A DNA stretch of 64,000 nt, taken from NCBI RefSeq assembly GCF_030272615.1, contig NC_081410.1:229250915-229314914 (forward strand). The letters are read 5' to 3'. Of the stretch, positions 48,111-58,355 are shown in pieces. This DNA comes from Cryptomeria japonica (taxonomy: Eukaryota > Streptophyta > Pinopsida > Cupressales > Cupressaceae). Made by a program: the position numbers and the translations under genes. Each line of letters begins with the position of its first letter. The stretch's first letter is position 1. The notes beneath the pieces were generated by a model. That model ran no database searches. It saw nothing but the letters and a program-made list of their open reading frames with translations, and had not been told where the DNA came from.

Positions 48111-50457
48111 TGAACTTAGGGAGTAGCTAAAAACAACTAAAGACTAAGAAATGCATGTAAACAAAATGCATGAAAGTAACAATGGGTCTCGACAACTAGG
48201 CTTGATGAGGTAGCCAAGTACAAAAGATCTTTGTAAAGCAGAGAAATAGAGAAAACCTCATGGCAAAAAACTCTACTCCAAAAAGAGATGAAGGCTAGTG
48301 AAGGACTGAAGAAGCCTCCAAACTAGAGAATGTTCTAGAAAACAAGAATAAAGGATGAACATGAAGAACACCACTGAAGCATGAAGCTGAAATCATTGTC
48401 AAGAATAACTATCGATCTGAACAACCTCCACTAAAATAGAAGATGATCAAGTAGAGAAGACTGTAATCTGCATGAGTGCCCTCAAATAACAGTACTCGAA
48501 TCAGATGGAAAACAAAGGAAAACAATTGATCTCAAAGATACAGATGGAAAAAACACCAAAGTCTAAAGAGCTAATCAATTGAAGATGGAAGGTTGCCTCT
48601 AGAAATAGGAATGAAAGAGTGTCCATATGGTAAATTATCCATTGCATCGAAATGCATAGCTAGCCAACCACTGCATCCGCCTAGTACATAGGAACAAATA
48701 CTGAATACATAGCTCACTCCAACGAACCAAGGAAGCATTAGAACCAACAACCAACAGGAGAAACCCCCCATAATGTTGACAAGGGAGAGGTGATAGGTAC
48801 ACTGAAACTGAATGCCAAGAAAAACTGTATGATGAAGAACCAGGAACATCGAGAGTGCAACATTAAGTACAAACACATATAAAGGCTAGTGTCATGGAAG
48901 GAACACTCACTTGACACACATCATGAGGCTAATGTCATGGAAGGAACACTCACGTGACAAAGGCAGATGGCAAAAAAAGGCAAACATCAAACCCACCATG
49001 GTACTTTATAATGGACTGTGAGTACAATAAGGCACAAGATGTGCAAGATCTCAAGCATGCAAAGCATAGTGGCACTTTATCTCAGTGCGTTTGTAAAAAA
49101 GAAAATGATTATAATGAAGGCCCAAAATGTTAAAAAAAAGATACAAGACTGGAAATACATGAAGAACAACCAACAACAAGTCATCCTAGCCAAACGAGAA
49201 GTTTCTAGGAGCTCAAATGTCCAAGTAATTCACTAGAGTGTGAAAACACAAAAAATTGAATAAAATGTACCTGGAGTAAAATCTAGAAAAAGTGCACGAA
49301 TGGCTGTGAAGAGATCTGAAACACCATCTCAACACCATTGGAATCGCAAAAACAAAGAAACTAGCGAAAAGATATGAGCTTGGGACTAAAAACAACACCT
49401 CTGACTTCAAATGGCTATAGAATGTACCAATAGAAAAACCAGGTGATAAAAACCACAAATATAGAAAGTAGATGAAACTAGCTTTCCAACGATATCTCAT
49501 TTTCCAAAAAACAATATCATATGCCTAAGTTATGGCCAAAAGAAAAAAACCCTCTTTTAGGGCACAAAGATGGTCATAGGGGCCAATATGCTGTCCGTAT
49601 CGTTGACGTCAGTAGAATATGCCAAAAAACATTCCCCCACCGGCCAAAAAAATCTCCCTATCAGAAAAAACCACCTTGCTGGAAAAAATCGCCCTTGCCA
49701 GAAAAGGGCGCTGGTCGGAAAAAAATCCAGTGGGCTAGGGGCTTGGGCGGTGGCGACCGAAGAGGTGATAGGTAGGAGGCGGTGACCGGTTGCATGGTGG
49801 GGCTGGAGTGGCAGTGGCTAGAGAAGGTGGTCGGGGGCTGAATGGCGACGCCAAGGGCCGACTTAGGCAGTGGCGATGACCAGAGACTCTAAGGCGGTGG
49901 AGCAGGGCTGTTGTCCGACGGAGTGGGTGGGCTAGAGAATGGGTGGCAGCGACAGGGGGGCTGCCGACCAGAAACTTGTGGGGGCCATGGAAATAACCAA
50001 CGATGGGTGGGGCTCGAAAAATCCATCGACCCTGTTGTAGGCCATACGACTGCAGTCTGTATGGACTGCAGCAGGGGGTACACACCCCCGTTTTCACAAG
50101 TTTTATTTAAAAAACAACATTTTTGTTTTAATGCAAAAAATGCATTTTACAGTGGCCTAGGCACACCATTAAAATGCAAACAATTTAATTTTTTTGCCTC
50201 GATCCGCATGCAGAAGGGGGTTGTACGACCCTGAGGAAAAAGAATTTGCCCTAGAAGTTAACTTTGTCCAAATTGGATAAATTATATATGGAAATAAGGG
50301 TTTTTGAGCGCTCTAGGCACAAATATGTTGTCCGTTTGAGCCCAAAATGCCCATAAAATGGCTACCCCCAGATCCAATAGAAAACCTCTTAAATTAAAAA
50401 CCCTCAAAGCTCCAAAAAATTCTTTAGAAAAATCAGGAACAAGTAGCAGCAGATGTA
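48111..50457 (-). other. E4 interior, noncoding
   Basis: 48111-49600 is A-rich on the plus strand and scattered with short frames. It holds a 43-bp two-copy repeat at 48883-48965 (AGGCTA(G/A)TGTCATGGAAGG). 49620-50100 is an abrupt GC-rich, G-skewed island. No retroelement protein motif was found in any frame. Confidence 0.6.
49620..50100. other. GC-rich, G-skewed island inside E4
   Basis: The plus strand is full of GGTGGCGG, GGTGGGG and GGGGGG runs, quite unlike the AT-rich rest of the element. The minus strand has a 120-codon frame (50097-49735) rich in Pro, Ser, His and Arg, with no motif I know. It may be a captured host fragment or part of a structured leader. Confidence 0.6.
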
Positions 50458-50470
50458 GGCTCTGATACCA
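50458..50470 (-). other. E4 primer binding site (initiator-Met tRNA)
   Basis: Plus strand GGCTCTGATACCA directly abuts the LTR. Its complement TGGTATCAGAGCC is the standard plant initiator-Met primer site, with no mismatch. Confidence 0.95.
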
Positions 50471-50821
50471 TGAAGAAGTTGAGAAATACAACTTCAGAGA
50501 TCCCAAGAACACCTGCAAACAAAATGCCTGTCACAAGAGAAGAATGGAGGCAAAAAAATAGTAATGGCTTTGAAGAAAAAGATTATCATTCAGAGAGGGA
50601 ATGAAATAAAAAGTACAATAGAATCCTTATAGAAGGAGATTATGCAACACTAAAGGTGTGCAACCCTAAAGAAACCCTAAAGGGATAATGCATATTTAAT
50701 AATTAGAATAATTATTAAATACATACAATATTATTAAATGCCTAAGTTTATCTTAAGTGCAGAGTATAATAGACTAATAATTAAATGGATGATTATTAGC
50801 CACAGCATAATAACTCTAACA
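50471..50821 (-). repeat. E4 5' LTR
   Basis: Partner of 47748-48097. Telo-box-like CCCTAAA words at 50650-50684; one of the three seen in the other copy has become CACTAAA. Confidence 0.95.
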
Positions 50822-50945
50822 TGTATATATGTATATAGATATGTTTATGTATATGTATATATATATATCTCTATATGTATGTATGTATGTGTATACATAC
50901 ATACATACACATATATGTATGTATACATACCATAGTAAATAATCA
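50822..50945. repeat. Compound microsatellite, right part, with cruciform-prone palindrome
   Basis: Continues the TGTATATA tract interrupted by E4. At about 50876-50912 GTATGTATGTATG and TACATACATACATAC-type arms face each other and could fold into a cruciform. Confidence 0.9.
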
Positions 50946-51039
50946 AATATAGCATCAGTACATATATTAGAACCTCATAACATGATACTTTGTCTAACCG
51001 CAAGCCAACAAAATACCATAAACATGGAATCCTATGTAG
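50946..51039. other. Short spacer before E5
   Basis: About 95 bp of unique-looking AT-rich sequence between the microsatellite and the proposed LTR start. Nothing recognisable. Confidence 0.4.
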
Positions 51040-52097
51040 TGTCATAAAATTGCGACCCCTACAATTTTAACCACATTTTAGGTCCTCACCTCGGCGAGGA
51101 CATCTCCTTCCCTAACCAAGACCTATTTCTGCATTCTCACCCCTTCACCCTTCCTCCTTCAAGACCTGTGGCTACTCTAGACCTTGTCCAGGCCCCAAGA
51201 TAGGGCAAGACAGAGGCGTGGCGCCTCTGTCCTCACCCCTTAGGGTGGCCCTAAGTTAGGTCTGCCCGGTCCCCTATGGATAATTTGCCTTAGGGGTTTG
51301 TAATTCCTCTTTGTCAGCCTTCAGTGGTTGAAAATTAATCCTTGAGGCATGTATAAAAGGGATTCAATTCCCTCATTTAGGAGGATAGGAGGCATAAGGA
51401 TAAGATACGGGATTTCAAGGTCATCATCAAGCATTCAAGTCTTCTTCATTCATCCATTGGAGCAACATTACAACATCCATTTGCAAGCATGTGTGTGTGT
51501 TAGGGTTTTGTCATGTCACATGCTATTTCATATGACATTTGTGGTTACATTCAAGAAGGAAAGCAATCATCATCAACAAGTTGCAGATCTACAAGGCATA
51601 CATTTCCATTGTTTATATTCAAGCATTTGCAATTACTTTCTTTCAAGGTTGATTCCTCAACCGGGGTTTGACTGAGGCAAACCCCTATCCACAAACTTTC
51701 TCCCTCTCTTTTCTATGTGTAGGTTGCAGGTGCATAGTTGTAATTACAGGTTTGGGCTTCATTTGTAGAGACAGAAGAACTCTTTTTCATTTCTCGGATT
51801 TTGTGGAGGACCATGTACATTCCGGCCATGGTCTTGATGACTTTTCTCTAAATTTGTAGGACAGATCCGTATCAATCTAATTAGCTCAGATCTAAAGTTA
51901 CAACATGATCTCGAACTGGTAGCTCCTCATTTCACTCATTTCCTCTCTCTTTTCCACATAGTCAAAAAGTCAACTTTCTCATTTACAAAAGAGGGTAAAT
52001 CACACTTCAACCCTTGCAATCCATTTGGAATTCACATCCTTATTTCCCTCGGATTTGGATCTGGTGGATTCAAGCCCCTCTTTTGAATGTAGAGTTC
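51040..52097 (+). repeat. E5 5' LTR, first part (proposed)
   Basis: Higher GC than its surroundings (51070-51290). It has a TATA box followed by a plausible transcribed R/U5 region. No second copy in the window confirms its ends. The last five bases AGTTC are the E3 target duplication. Confidence 0.5.
51352..51359 (+). promoter_or_regulatory. TATA box of E5 LTR
   Basis: TATAAAAG in the context GCATGTATAAAAGGGATTC. Confidence 0.6.
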
Positions 52098-53332
52098 TAA
52101 TGATTACTAAGAGGGTGGGGGGTGAATTAGTATACCAAAAAATACTGTACTTAAACACTTTAATAGTCTAGTAGTAAACTGGTAAAACAATTTAGCAAAC
52201 AAACCGGTTAACACACATACAAACCAAATAGCAAATAATGCATTCACCCACAGAAGCACAATCACCATAACATAAAATATTTTGATGTGGACACCCAAAT
52301 GGGAAAAACCATGATGAGATGAAACTCATAAGTAACTATCTGCAGAATAGTAACCAGACTGGTTAAGGTCAAACCAGTTAAGGTCAGACCGGTTAAGGTC
52401 ATATAATGTTCTTTACCAGAACAAATCCTGTTAGGAATCTCAATCTGTGATGGGAGATAAGTCCGATTAAAGACTACCTTGTGAGAGGATTTCAGATCCA
52501 CAGATGTGAACCACCTTGTTAGAGGATTTACAAAGCCTTTTCTGGGCCTACCCGGTTAAGGGTTTCTAACTTGTCAAAGATGTGAGTAATTAACAAGTGA
52601 ATGATCTAGCAAATGGCACAATCTACTTGATTAGATCCATTGTAGCTCATAGCTAATGCATTTCAGCATTACTTTAGTCTTCAGTAACTCCTTACTCTGT
52701 TACAACTCACAAACTTGATCTTCTCAGTTAAGATCGCACATTCAAGAGCTCATCAGCCACCACGAAACCTATCAGCTACACACATATCTTAAAACCCTAG
52801 ACATGATGTCCTTAAAAGGAATCTGATTTCATGTCGGTCCAATAGGATTACATTGCAAGTTCCTAGGTTCATTGTATCTAGAAACATTTGATAACACGAC
52901 ACAAAATAACCGTCAAAGTGTCGGTGGATGGTAACTCATCACAAAAATATACCAGTTGGTAACTCATCATAGAGTATTACCGATTTGTCCAACTTTCCAG
53001 TTACCAGTTGGTGACTCAGAGTAATACTGGTTTAACGGATTATCGATTGACAAAAATTGAAGACTGGGAAAATGATAACTGTGGCTTCTGGCTCCTTTGC
53101 TCCACTCCGCTTGAGATCCTTAAACCGCTTGATCTCTCTATGTTGCTTGGGTCTTAATACCGCTTGAGATCTGTAAACACTTTCTGCATAACAATAGTAG
53201 TCTAAAGACTACAACATGATACCGGTTTAGAACAATTACCGGTTGAGCATAATTCATACATTCTCAAAGTGATCTCATAGCAAGTGTGTGTCCATCAATG
53301 ACAATCACAACATAATCATCAAAATGCCAACA
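52098..53332 (-). repeat. E3 3' LTR
   Basis: About 1235 bp. At 52354-52400 the 15-bp motif GACCGGTTAAGGTCA appears three times in tandem (as CTGG, CAG and CCGG variants), where the other E3 LTR and both E2 LTRs have one copy. Confidence 0.92.
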
Positions 53333-53348
53333 ATCTCCCCCTTTGGAA
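53333..53348 (-). other. E3 polypurine tract
   Basis: Minus strand reads TTCCAAAGGGGGAGAT just before the LTR. Similar tracts occur at about 53421 and 53536. Confidence 0.8.
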
Positions 53349-53612
53349 TTGATGGCAACACTTAGGAAAATTTTGACATCTAAGTGTTTTACAACAAAAT
53401 TATGCCATAAGTAAAATTACTCCCCCTAAACATATACACTATCCCTTTTGTAGAAAATACAATGTATACTACTTCCTTACTGAGATAAACATGAAAGCAT
53501 GCAAAGCATGCACCAAAATTTAAATACAGATACTACTCCCCCTTTTCCAACAATGACAAAGTACAGATGAAAAACCCCTGTTCCATTAGCATTAAAAACT
53601 GATTTAAAAAGT

Positions 53613-56586
53613 TTATGACAATAAAGAGTGAAACTTGTCAAAAACCGATTTAAAATCTTGCATAAATGTCTTCATGGATAAAGACCATGATTCAAGCAAT
53701 GAGGTAGCAACCTCATTCTCCATTTGCATTTGATAAACTTGCTCCTCCATGGAATCCATGGTACTCATCTCTTGAGTAACCGTTAGGGCATCTATATTGA
53801 GGTAGCATTTCTAGAGAATTTGCAGTCTTGGCAGTAGGACCAGTTGAAGTTCCTGCAAATTATGTGTTCGGTTGCTTATCTCTGCCTCTATTCTTGCAGA
53901 CTGAAGTTGAAACCAGTGAGCAGTTTGTCCATATGTGGAGAAGGAATCATATGGCATCTTGAAGGTGCTAATAAATGACTGCATATCAGATTGCAGTTTG
54001 TCCTTCTGAGTGAACACATCATCACAGAATAAATGAGGTTGAAAAATCTTGTTGAGTAGTAGATTTCCCTCATCCATTGCATTTATGATGTCCTTTTGTG
54101 CCTTTTGAAGTTCTGACTGAAGCTCATTCAACTTCTTCACCAAGGCAATGTTCAGAGCCTTTTCATGCTCCTTTTTAGCATTTGTTTCTGCAACTTTTTC
54201 CAGGCTTTGGACCTGGTCTTCCACAACTATACATAGAAGCTTTAATTGGGCAAGTGAGGAATTGGTACTGGGGAGGTTTGTACCAGGTATCAAATTGGTG
54301 AGTGTTTCCACTGCAGTTTGGATAACATCTTCCTCCTTTTCCTCCTTAGGACATCCAATCGCTCTTGAGAAATCTTAATGCTCTGCAGTAGCTCTGATTC
54401 ATTTGCAATCTGGACGTCAATAGGACTGGTAATGTCAGCCGATTTGGCTTGACTACCGGTTGCCTTTGGAGTCTCCATCTGAGTGCTCTGTGCTGCTTCT
54501 TCTTTGTCTTTGGCTCTTTTCTTGTCTTCTTCTACCTTCTTTTTCTCTTCTGCTTTCTGCTTCTCTTCCTCTTAATCCTTCTTCTTCTTCTCTTCTTCCC
54601 GCTTCTTCTTCTCTTGCTACTTTCTCTTCTCCTCTTCCTTTCTCTTCTCCTCTTCCTATTCCGCTTCCTTCTTCTTCTTTTCTTCCTCTTGTTTCTTCTT
54701 CTCTTCTTCCTTTCTTTTCTTTTCCTCTTCTAGTTTCCTCTTCTCTTCTTCCTTTTTCTTTTCTTCATCTTGTTTCTCTTTCTCTCTCTGCCCGTTTTCT
54801 CTTGTCTTCCTCTTGCTTCTCATTTTCCTCTTCTTTTCTCTTTTCTTCCTCTTTCTTTTTCTTCTCATCCTCTTTCTTCTTTTCCTGTTTTACCTATTTT
54901 GTCTTTTCTTTCTCCCATTTCTTCTTCTCTTCCTCTGCCTATTTTCTCTTGTCTTCCTTCTATTTCTCTTGACCTTCTATTTCTATTGGTGCATTTGGAG
55001 TAACATTGTCACTGTTTAAGGCATCAACATCAATCGGTTCCATTTGAGTGGTGACCGATTCTCCTTCACTATTGTATACTTCTTCTAGCTGAGTGACTTC
55101 TAGTTCTTGCTCTGCTTTCCTATTGGCTTCAACCACTTCATGTAGTCTTAAAGCTGATTGAGCAAGGGAGTGGGTATCTTTGACCACTTCTAGAACATTT
55201 CCTTCCAATAACAGGAGTCTTCTTCTTCTCATGAAGAAGAGGCCCTTATATCTCTCCACCACTTCATATAGTTCTGTTTTAGGCACATCACGAAAGTATT
55301 GTGCAAATACTTCCTCTCTTATTTCTTGTTCCTTTTCTATGGCAATGCACCACTTGTTGTCTAAAGAATTATACAAAGAATCAAGTGTCTCAGAATTAAT
55401 TTCTGATGGCCACTGGTCATTAATATATAAATAATTGATAACTTCCTATTCAACTTCTTTCTTTTCATCATTATTAAAATCATCAAAGCACTCTTCCTGT
55501 CTAGGCTCATCATTAAAACCATTGCAAGGCAAGTAGGGTAGAGGCATATCTATCCAACATATCATACATTACCTCATATCCCATTGGTTCCACTTCTTCT
55601 TGTCTAGGCTCAACCGCCTCCATTATGCACTCATCAACTTTGATGGTGAAGCAGATGTCCTCCTCATACTTTTTGACTATATCACTAGATATTATTACCC
55701 TTTGGTTTATTTTGCATCTAAACTCATCAAAGTATTTGTTCAACAATTTTGGATAGCTAGTTCCAACCGCTTGTAGGCTTTCCTTGATTTGCTTTGTCAC
55801 TGGTTGGTCAACAAACCACTGAATATCACCTACTCCTGGAAAATAGCCTTGGAAGTAGAAGAACAACCCAACCAGTAGTTGTCCAAACTTTAATTTTAGG
55901 GCATTGTGTTGTTTGATCGATTTGAGGTTCAACAAAAGTTGTCTTTGCATACCTGTGCACAGATCAAACAATGCATCTTCCTTGATCATCCTGTGGGCGG
56001 CATTTACAGCTGTAGCAGAGATAGAGTTGATTCTGCTAGCATGGAACATCCGGTATCCTATCACCATACATGTATATTTGATAAGATCATCCTTGATTGA
56101 ATTGACAGTCATTCCCCGTGAATCGCTCATAGAACCGGTGAGCTTGGTCATTTCCATCTTGCTGATCTTCCTTAGGGCCGACAGTTCACCGACGTTGCAG
56201 AAACCAGTGACGACATGAATCGCTTTTGGTGTAATATCATGCGTCCGCTCTAAGTACATCTTATCACCATGTACTTTGCTCAGAATAATTTGAATGTGAT
56301 CATCCAAATTTTTTTCAAGAAAATAGGCTGCGTTGTGAAGTTTCTTCTTTTCTAGAATGCTGAATTCTGGTTTAATCTTCTTATCCTTTCTGCATAACAG
56401 ACTCAATTGGGAATGGATCATCAGAGATCCTAGGTCTTCAATCTTGCAGTCAATGAAATCTGAAATGCCTTCTTCTACTATGACACCAGCAGGTATTTGA
56501 GATAGGGCATTGTATTTTGCCTTCCGTTGAATGAAGTCTACAGAATCAACGGGTGCACTAGAGCTAGCATGTGATGCTGAAACCAT
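53613..56586 (-). pseudogene. E3 ORF-B: long protein of unknown function, near-intact N-terminal domain
   Basis: The first 357 codons (56586-55513) are open. Residues about 124-330 hold the domain conserved with E2: GMTVNSIKDDLIKY, AHRMIKED at 197-204 and FGQLLVGLFFYFQGYFPG at 234-251, then GDIQW. After a frameshift near 55515 reading continues through 55376-54960 (KWCIAIEKEQEIREEVFAQY). A stretch at 54960-54490 is almost entirely Lys, Glu and Arg, and a coiled coil follows to the stop at 53613 (EMSTMDSMEEQVY near the end, matching E2). Total about 990 codons. A strongly charged rod between a globular N-terminus and a coiled coil suggests a structural protein. I do not recognise the N-terminal domain; a divergent Gag/capsid is one possibility and a captured host gene another. 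Confidence 0.75.
54490..54960. repeat. Polypyrimidine/polypurine tract encoding the K/E-rich part of E3 ORF-B
   Basis: About 450 bp in which the plus strand is almost only T and C (TTCTTC and CTCTTCC words). The minus strand encodes repeated EEEKKK. The complementary E2 region (38890-39140) is shorter. Such tracts can form triplexes. Confidence 0.85.
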
Positions 56587-57005
56587 GATAAACAGGGAAT
56601 TTTGAAAAATACCTTTGTAGATTGAAAGTTAGGGCTTCACAATTTGAACTTTGCTACTCACTCCTTCAGTTGCTGAAATACCGCTTTGCGTTCTACTCTT
56701 CTCCAACAGATGTTTGCTTCAGATTCTTCTTCAAGATTTTGATAAATTCTTTGAATCGCAATGTAAATCGCTTTTCTTCACTCTGCACTTGAAAACTTCT
56801 TTGCTCGAAAGATGAAAGTGAGAAATGATTTGAAAATTCCTTTTAAATAGATTCTCCACCTACCATAATAAATGCTCCACTATTAGGGTGTAAACCCTAA
56901 TTTTGCCTTATACTGTTTCTGGTCTTCTACCAATCTGACAGGTATCTCATACCAGTTAAGGTCTTTTACCGGTGTCAATCGAGGGTTCAAGATATTTCAC
57001 CATTT

Positions 57006-57020
57006 GCTCCCCCTAAGCTT
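57006..57020 (-). other. Internal purine tract after ORF-A of E3
   Basis: Minus strand AAGCTTAGGGGGAGC, starting about 10 bases after the ORF-A stop, identical in core to the E2 tract at 41909-41925. Confidence 0.6.
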
Positions 57021-57029
57021 TTCTGATGC

Positions 57030-58305
57030 TTATTTTGTTGGTTCAGTGACTTCCACACTGGGTGTAGAAATCGGTTCTTCTTGAATCACTTCTTCTGGCT
57101 TCTTCTTCCAGGTTTTCTTCATATCTACTTGAACAATTTCAACATCGATTTTTTTCTTCCAGTGTGACCAGTATATCATCCGATATACTCTTTCTACTTC
57201 TGCAAAATCTTGCTAAATGACCTGGTTTGTTGCAATGATAGCAAACCATTCCAGGTGCTCTCCAAGGTCCATTATTCATGTTTCCATTCTTCCTTTTGCA
57301 TGTTGCAACAATGTGACCATGACCATGGCAAATCATACAAATTTCTCTCCATCTGGTTGCCGCTTGATAACCACTGCTACCTGATTGATGACTATAGGTA
57401 TTAAACCAGTTTGGGTTCCGATTCCTAGAGGGTTCAGGAAAAACTCCTTGATTCCTTTGAGGATACCTTCCGGTATTGTGCCTGACAGACCTGCATTCAA
57501 ATGCTCTATGCCCAAACTTGTTGCATGCATAACAATTACCATTGAATCAATTGGATCTAGGCTTATCATTTAGAAAATAAGGAAAATTAATGTAAGCCTT
57601 ACTTCTACATACATTAGTAGTGTGTCCTTCATTGAGACAGTTAAAGCAAACAGGTTTGTATTTTTGCTTACCTTTATCCTTTGATGCCAGTTGTTTCTTT
57701 GATTCTCCACTTTTTGTTCCAGAGGTCTCACCTTCCTCATATTTAGAGAGACCAATTCCATTGGTATTCTTTACCAGTTTAGCTAATTCAAGATTCTGCT
57801 TTAGCCTGACAGAGCTCTTATTGAATTTGGCAAGTATTTCCTTTGACTCAGTGAGTTCTCTAGAAATGGTAGCATTGGATTCCTTCAAGGTTGCATTCTC
57901 AGAGATAGCCATGTTTGGTTCACCTTGCACTTCTTCTTTTTCCATTTTGCTTCCATGAAGATGAGTGGTAAGTGCACTGATCTCTTGCTTCAGCTTGGAG
58001 ATCTCATGATCTTTGTCTTTTACCAGATCTTCAACTTTCCTCCAGTTCTCAAGCTCTTGACACATTCTGATGGCTAGGCCTTCAAGTTCCCTTCTTAGGT
58101 TGGCATTGGACTCATTCAGTTTTTCAACTTCTTAAATTAGGGCTTCCATGTCCGCTTCATTAGAGGAACTATTTTCAGTTAGCTCCATCATTTTTTCAGC
58201 ATGCTCTCTTCTTTTTGCCCATGAGGCCTTATCCATAAGTTCATCATAGGCTTGCTCAGACTAAGTGAGCTGATGAGCAAGTTCCCTCATAGTGTATTCC
58301 CCCAT
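57030..58305 (-). pseudogene. E3 ORF-A: coiled coil plus four intact CCHC zinc knuckles
   Basis: Starts MGEYTMRELAHQL at 58305 and stops at 57030, about 425 codons. A long coiled coil (ANLRRELEGLAIRMCQELE; KDKDHEISKLKQEISAL) is followed by four complete CCHC knuckles: CFNCLNEGHTTNVC, CYACNKFGHRAFEC, CMICHGHGHIVATC and CYHCNKPGHLARFC. The C-terminal tail is basic then acidic (KKTWKKKPEEVIQEEP). In-frame stops near 58265 and 58135 and a TGA after the first knuckle (about 57547) break it. Four knuckles is more than the one or two usual in plant Gag proteins. RNA binding and packaging is the likely role. Confidence 0.85.
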
Positions 58306-58340
58306 ATCTCTTTCCAAGTGGTTAGAATTATAGAAAGGTT

Positions 58341-58353
58341 GGCTCTAATTCCA
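58341..58353 (-). other. E3 primer binding site
   Basis: Minus strand TGGAATTAGAGCC, two changes from the initiator-Met complement, two bases from the LTR end. Confidence 0.75.
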
Positions 58354-58355
58354 AT

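Larger units (their letters stand above)
47748..50821 (-). mobile_element. E4: short LTR retrotransposon without recognisable coding
   Basis: LTRs of 350 bp (47748-48097) and 351 bp (50471-50821) run TG...CA and are flanked by a perfect TGTAT target duplication (47743-47747, 50822-50826). A perfect initiator-Met primer site lies beside the right LTR, and a purine tract beside the left, so the element reads on the minus strand. The 2.37-kb interior has no gag or pol motif I can see. It is probably non-autonomous and moved by another element's proteins. Confidence 0.92.

Noticed and set aside
49735-50097. 120-codon minus-strand frame in the E4 GC island
   Set aside because: Composition-driven (Pro/Ser/His/Arg) and without a known motif; kept only as part of the GC-island finding.
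54449-55019. Plus-strand Leu/Ser/Phe-rich frames (up to 170 codons)
   Set aside because: Antisense of the polypurine K/E tract of E3 ORF-B; membrane-like look comes from TTC/CTC repeats.
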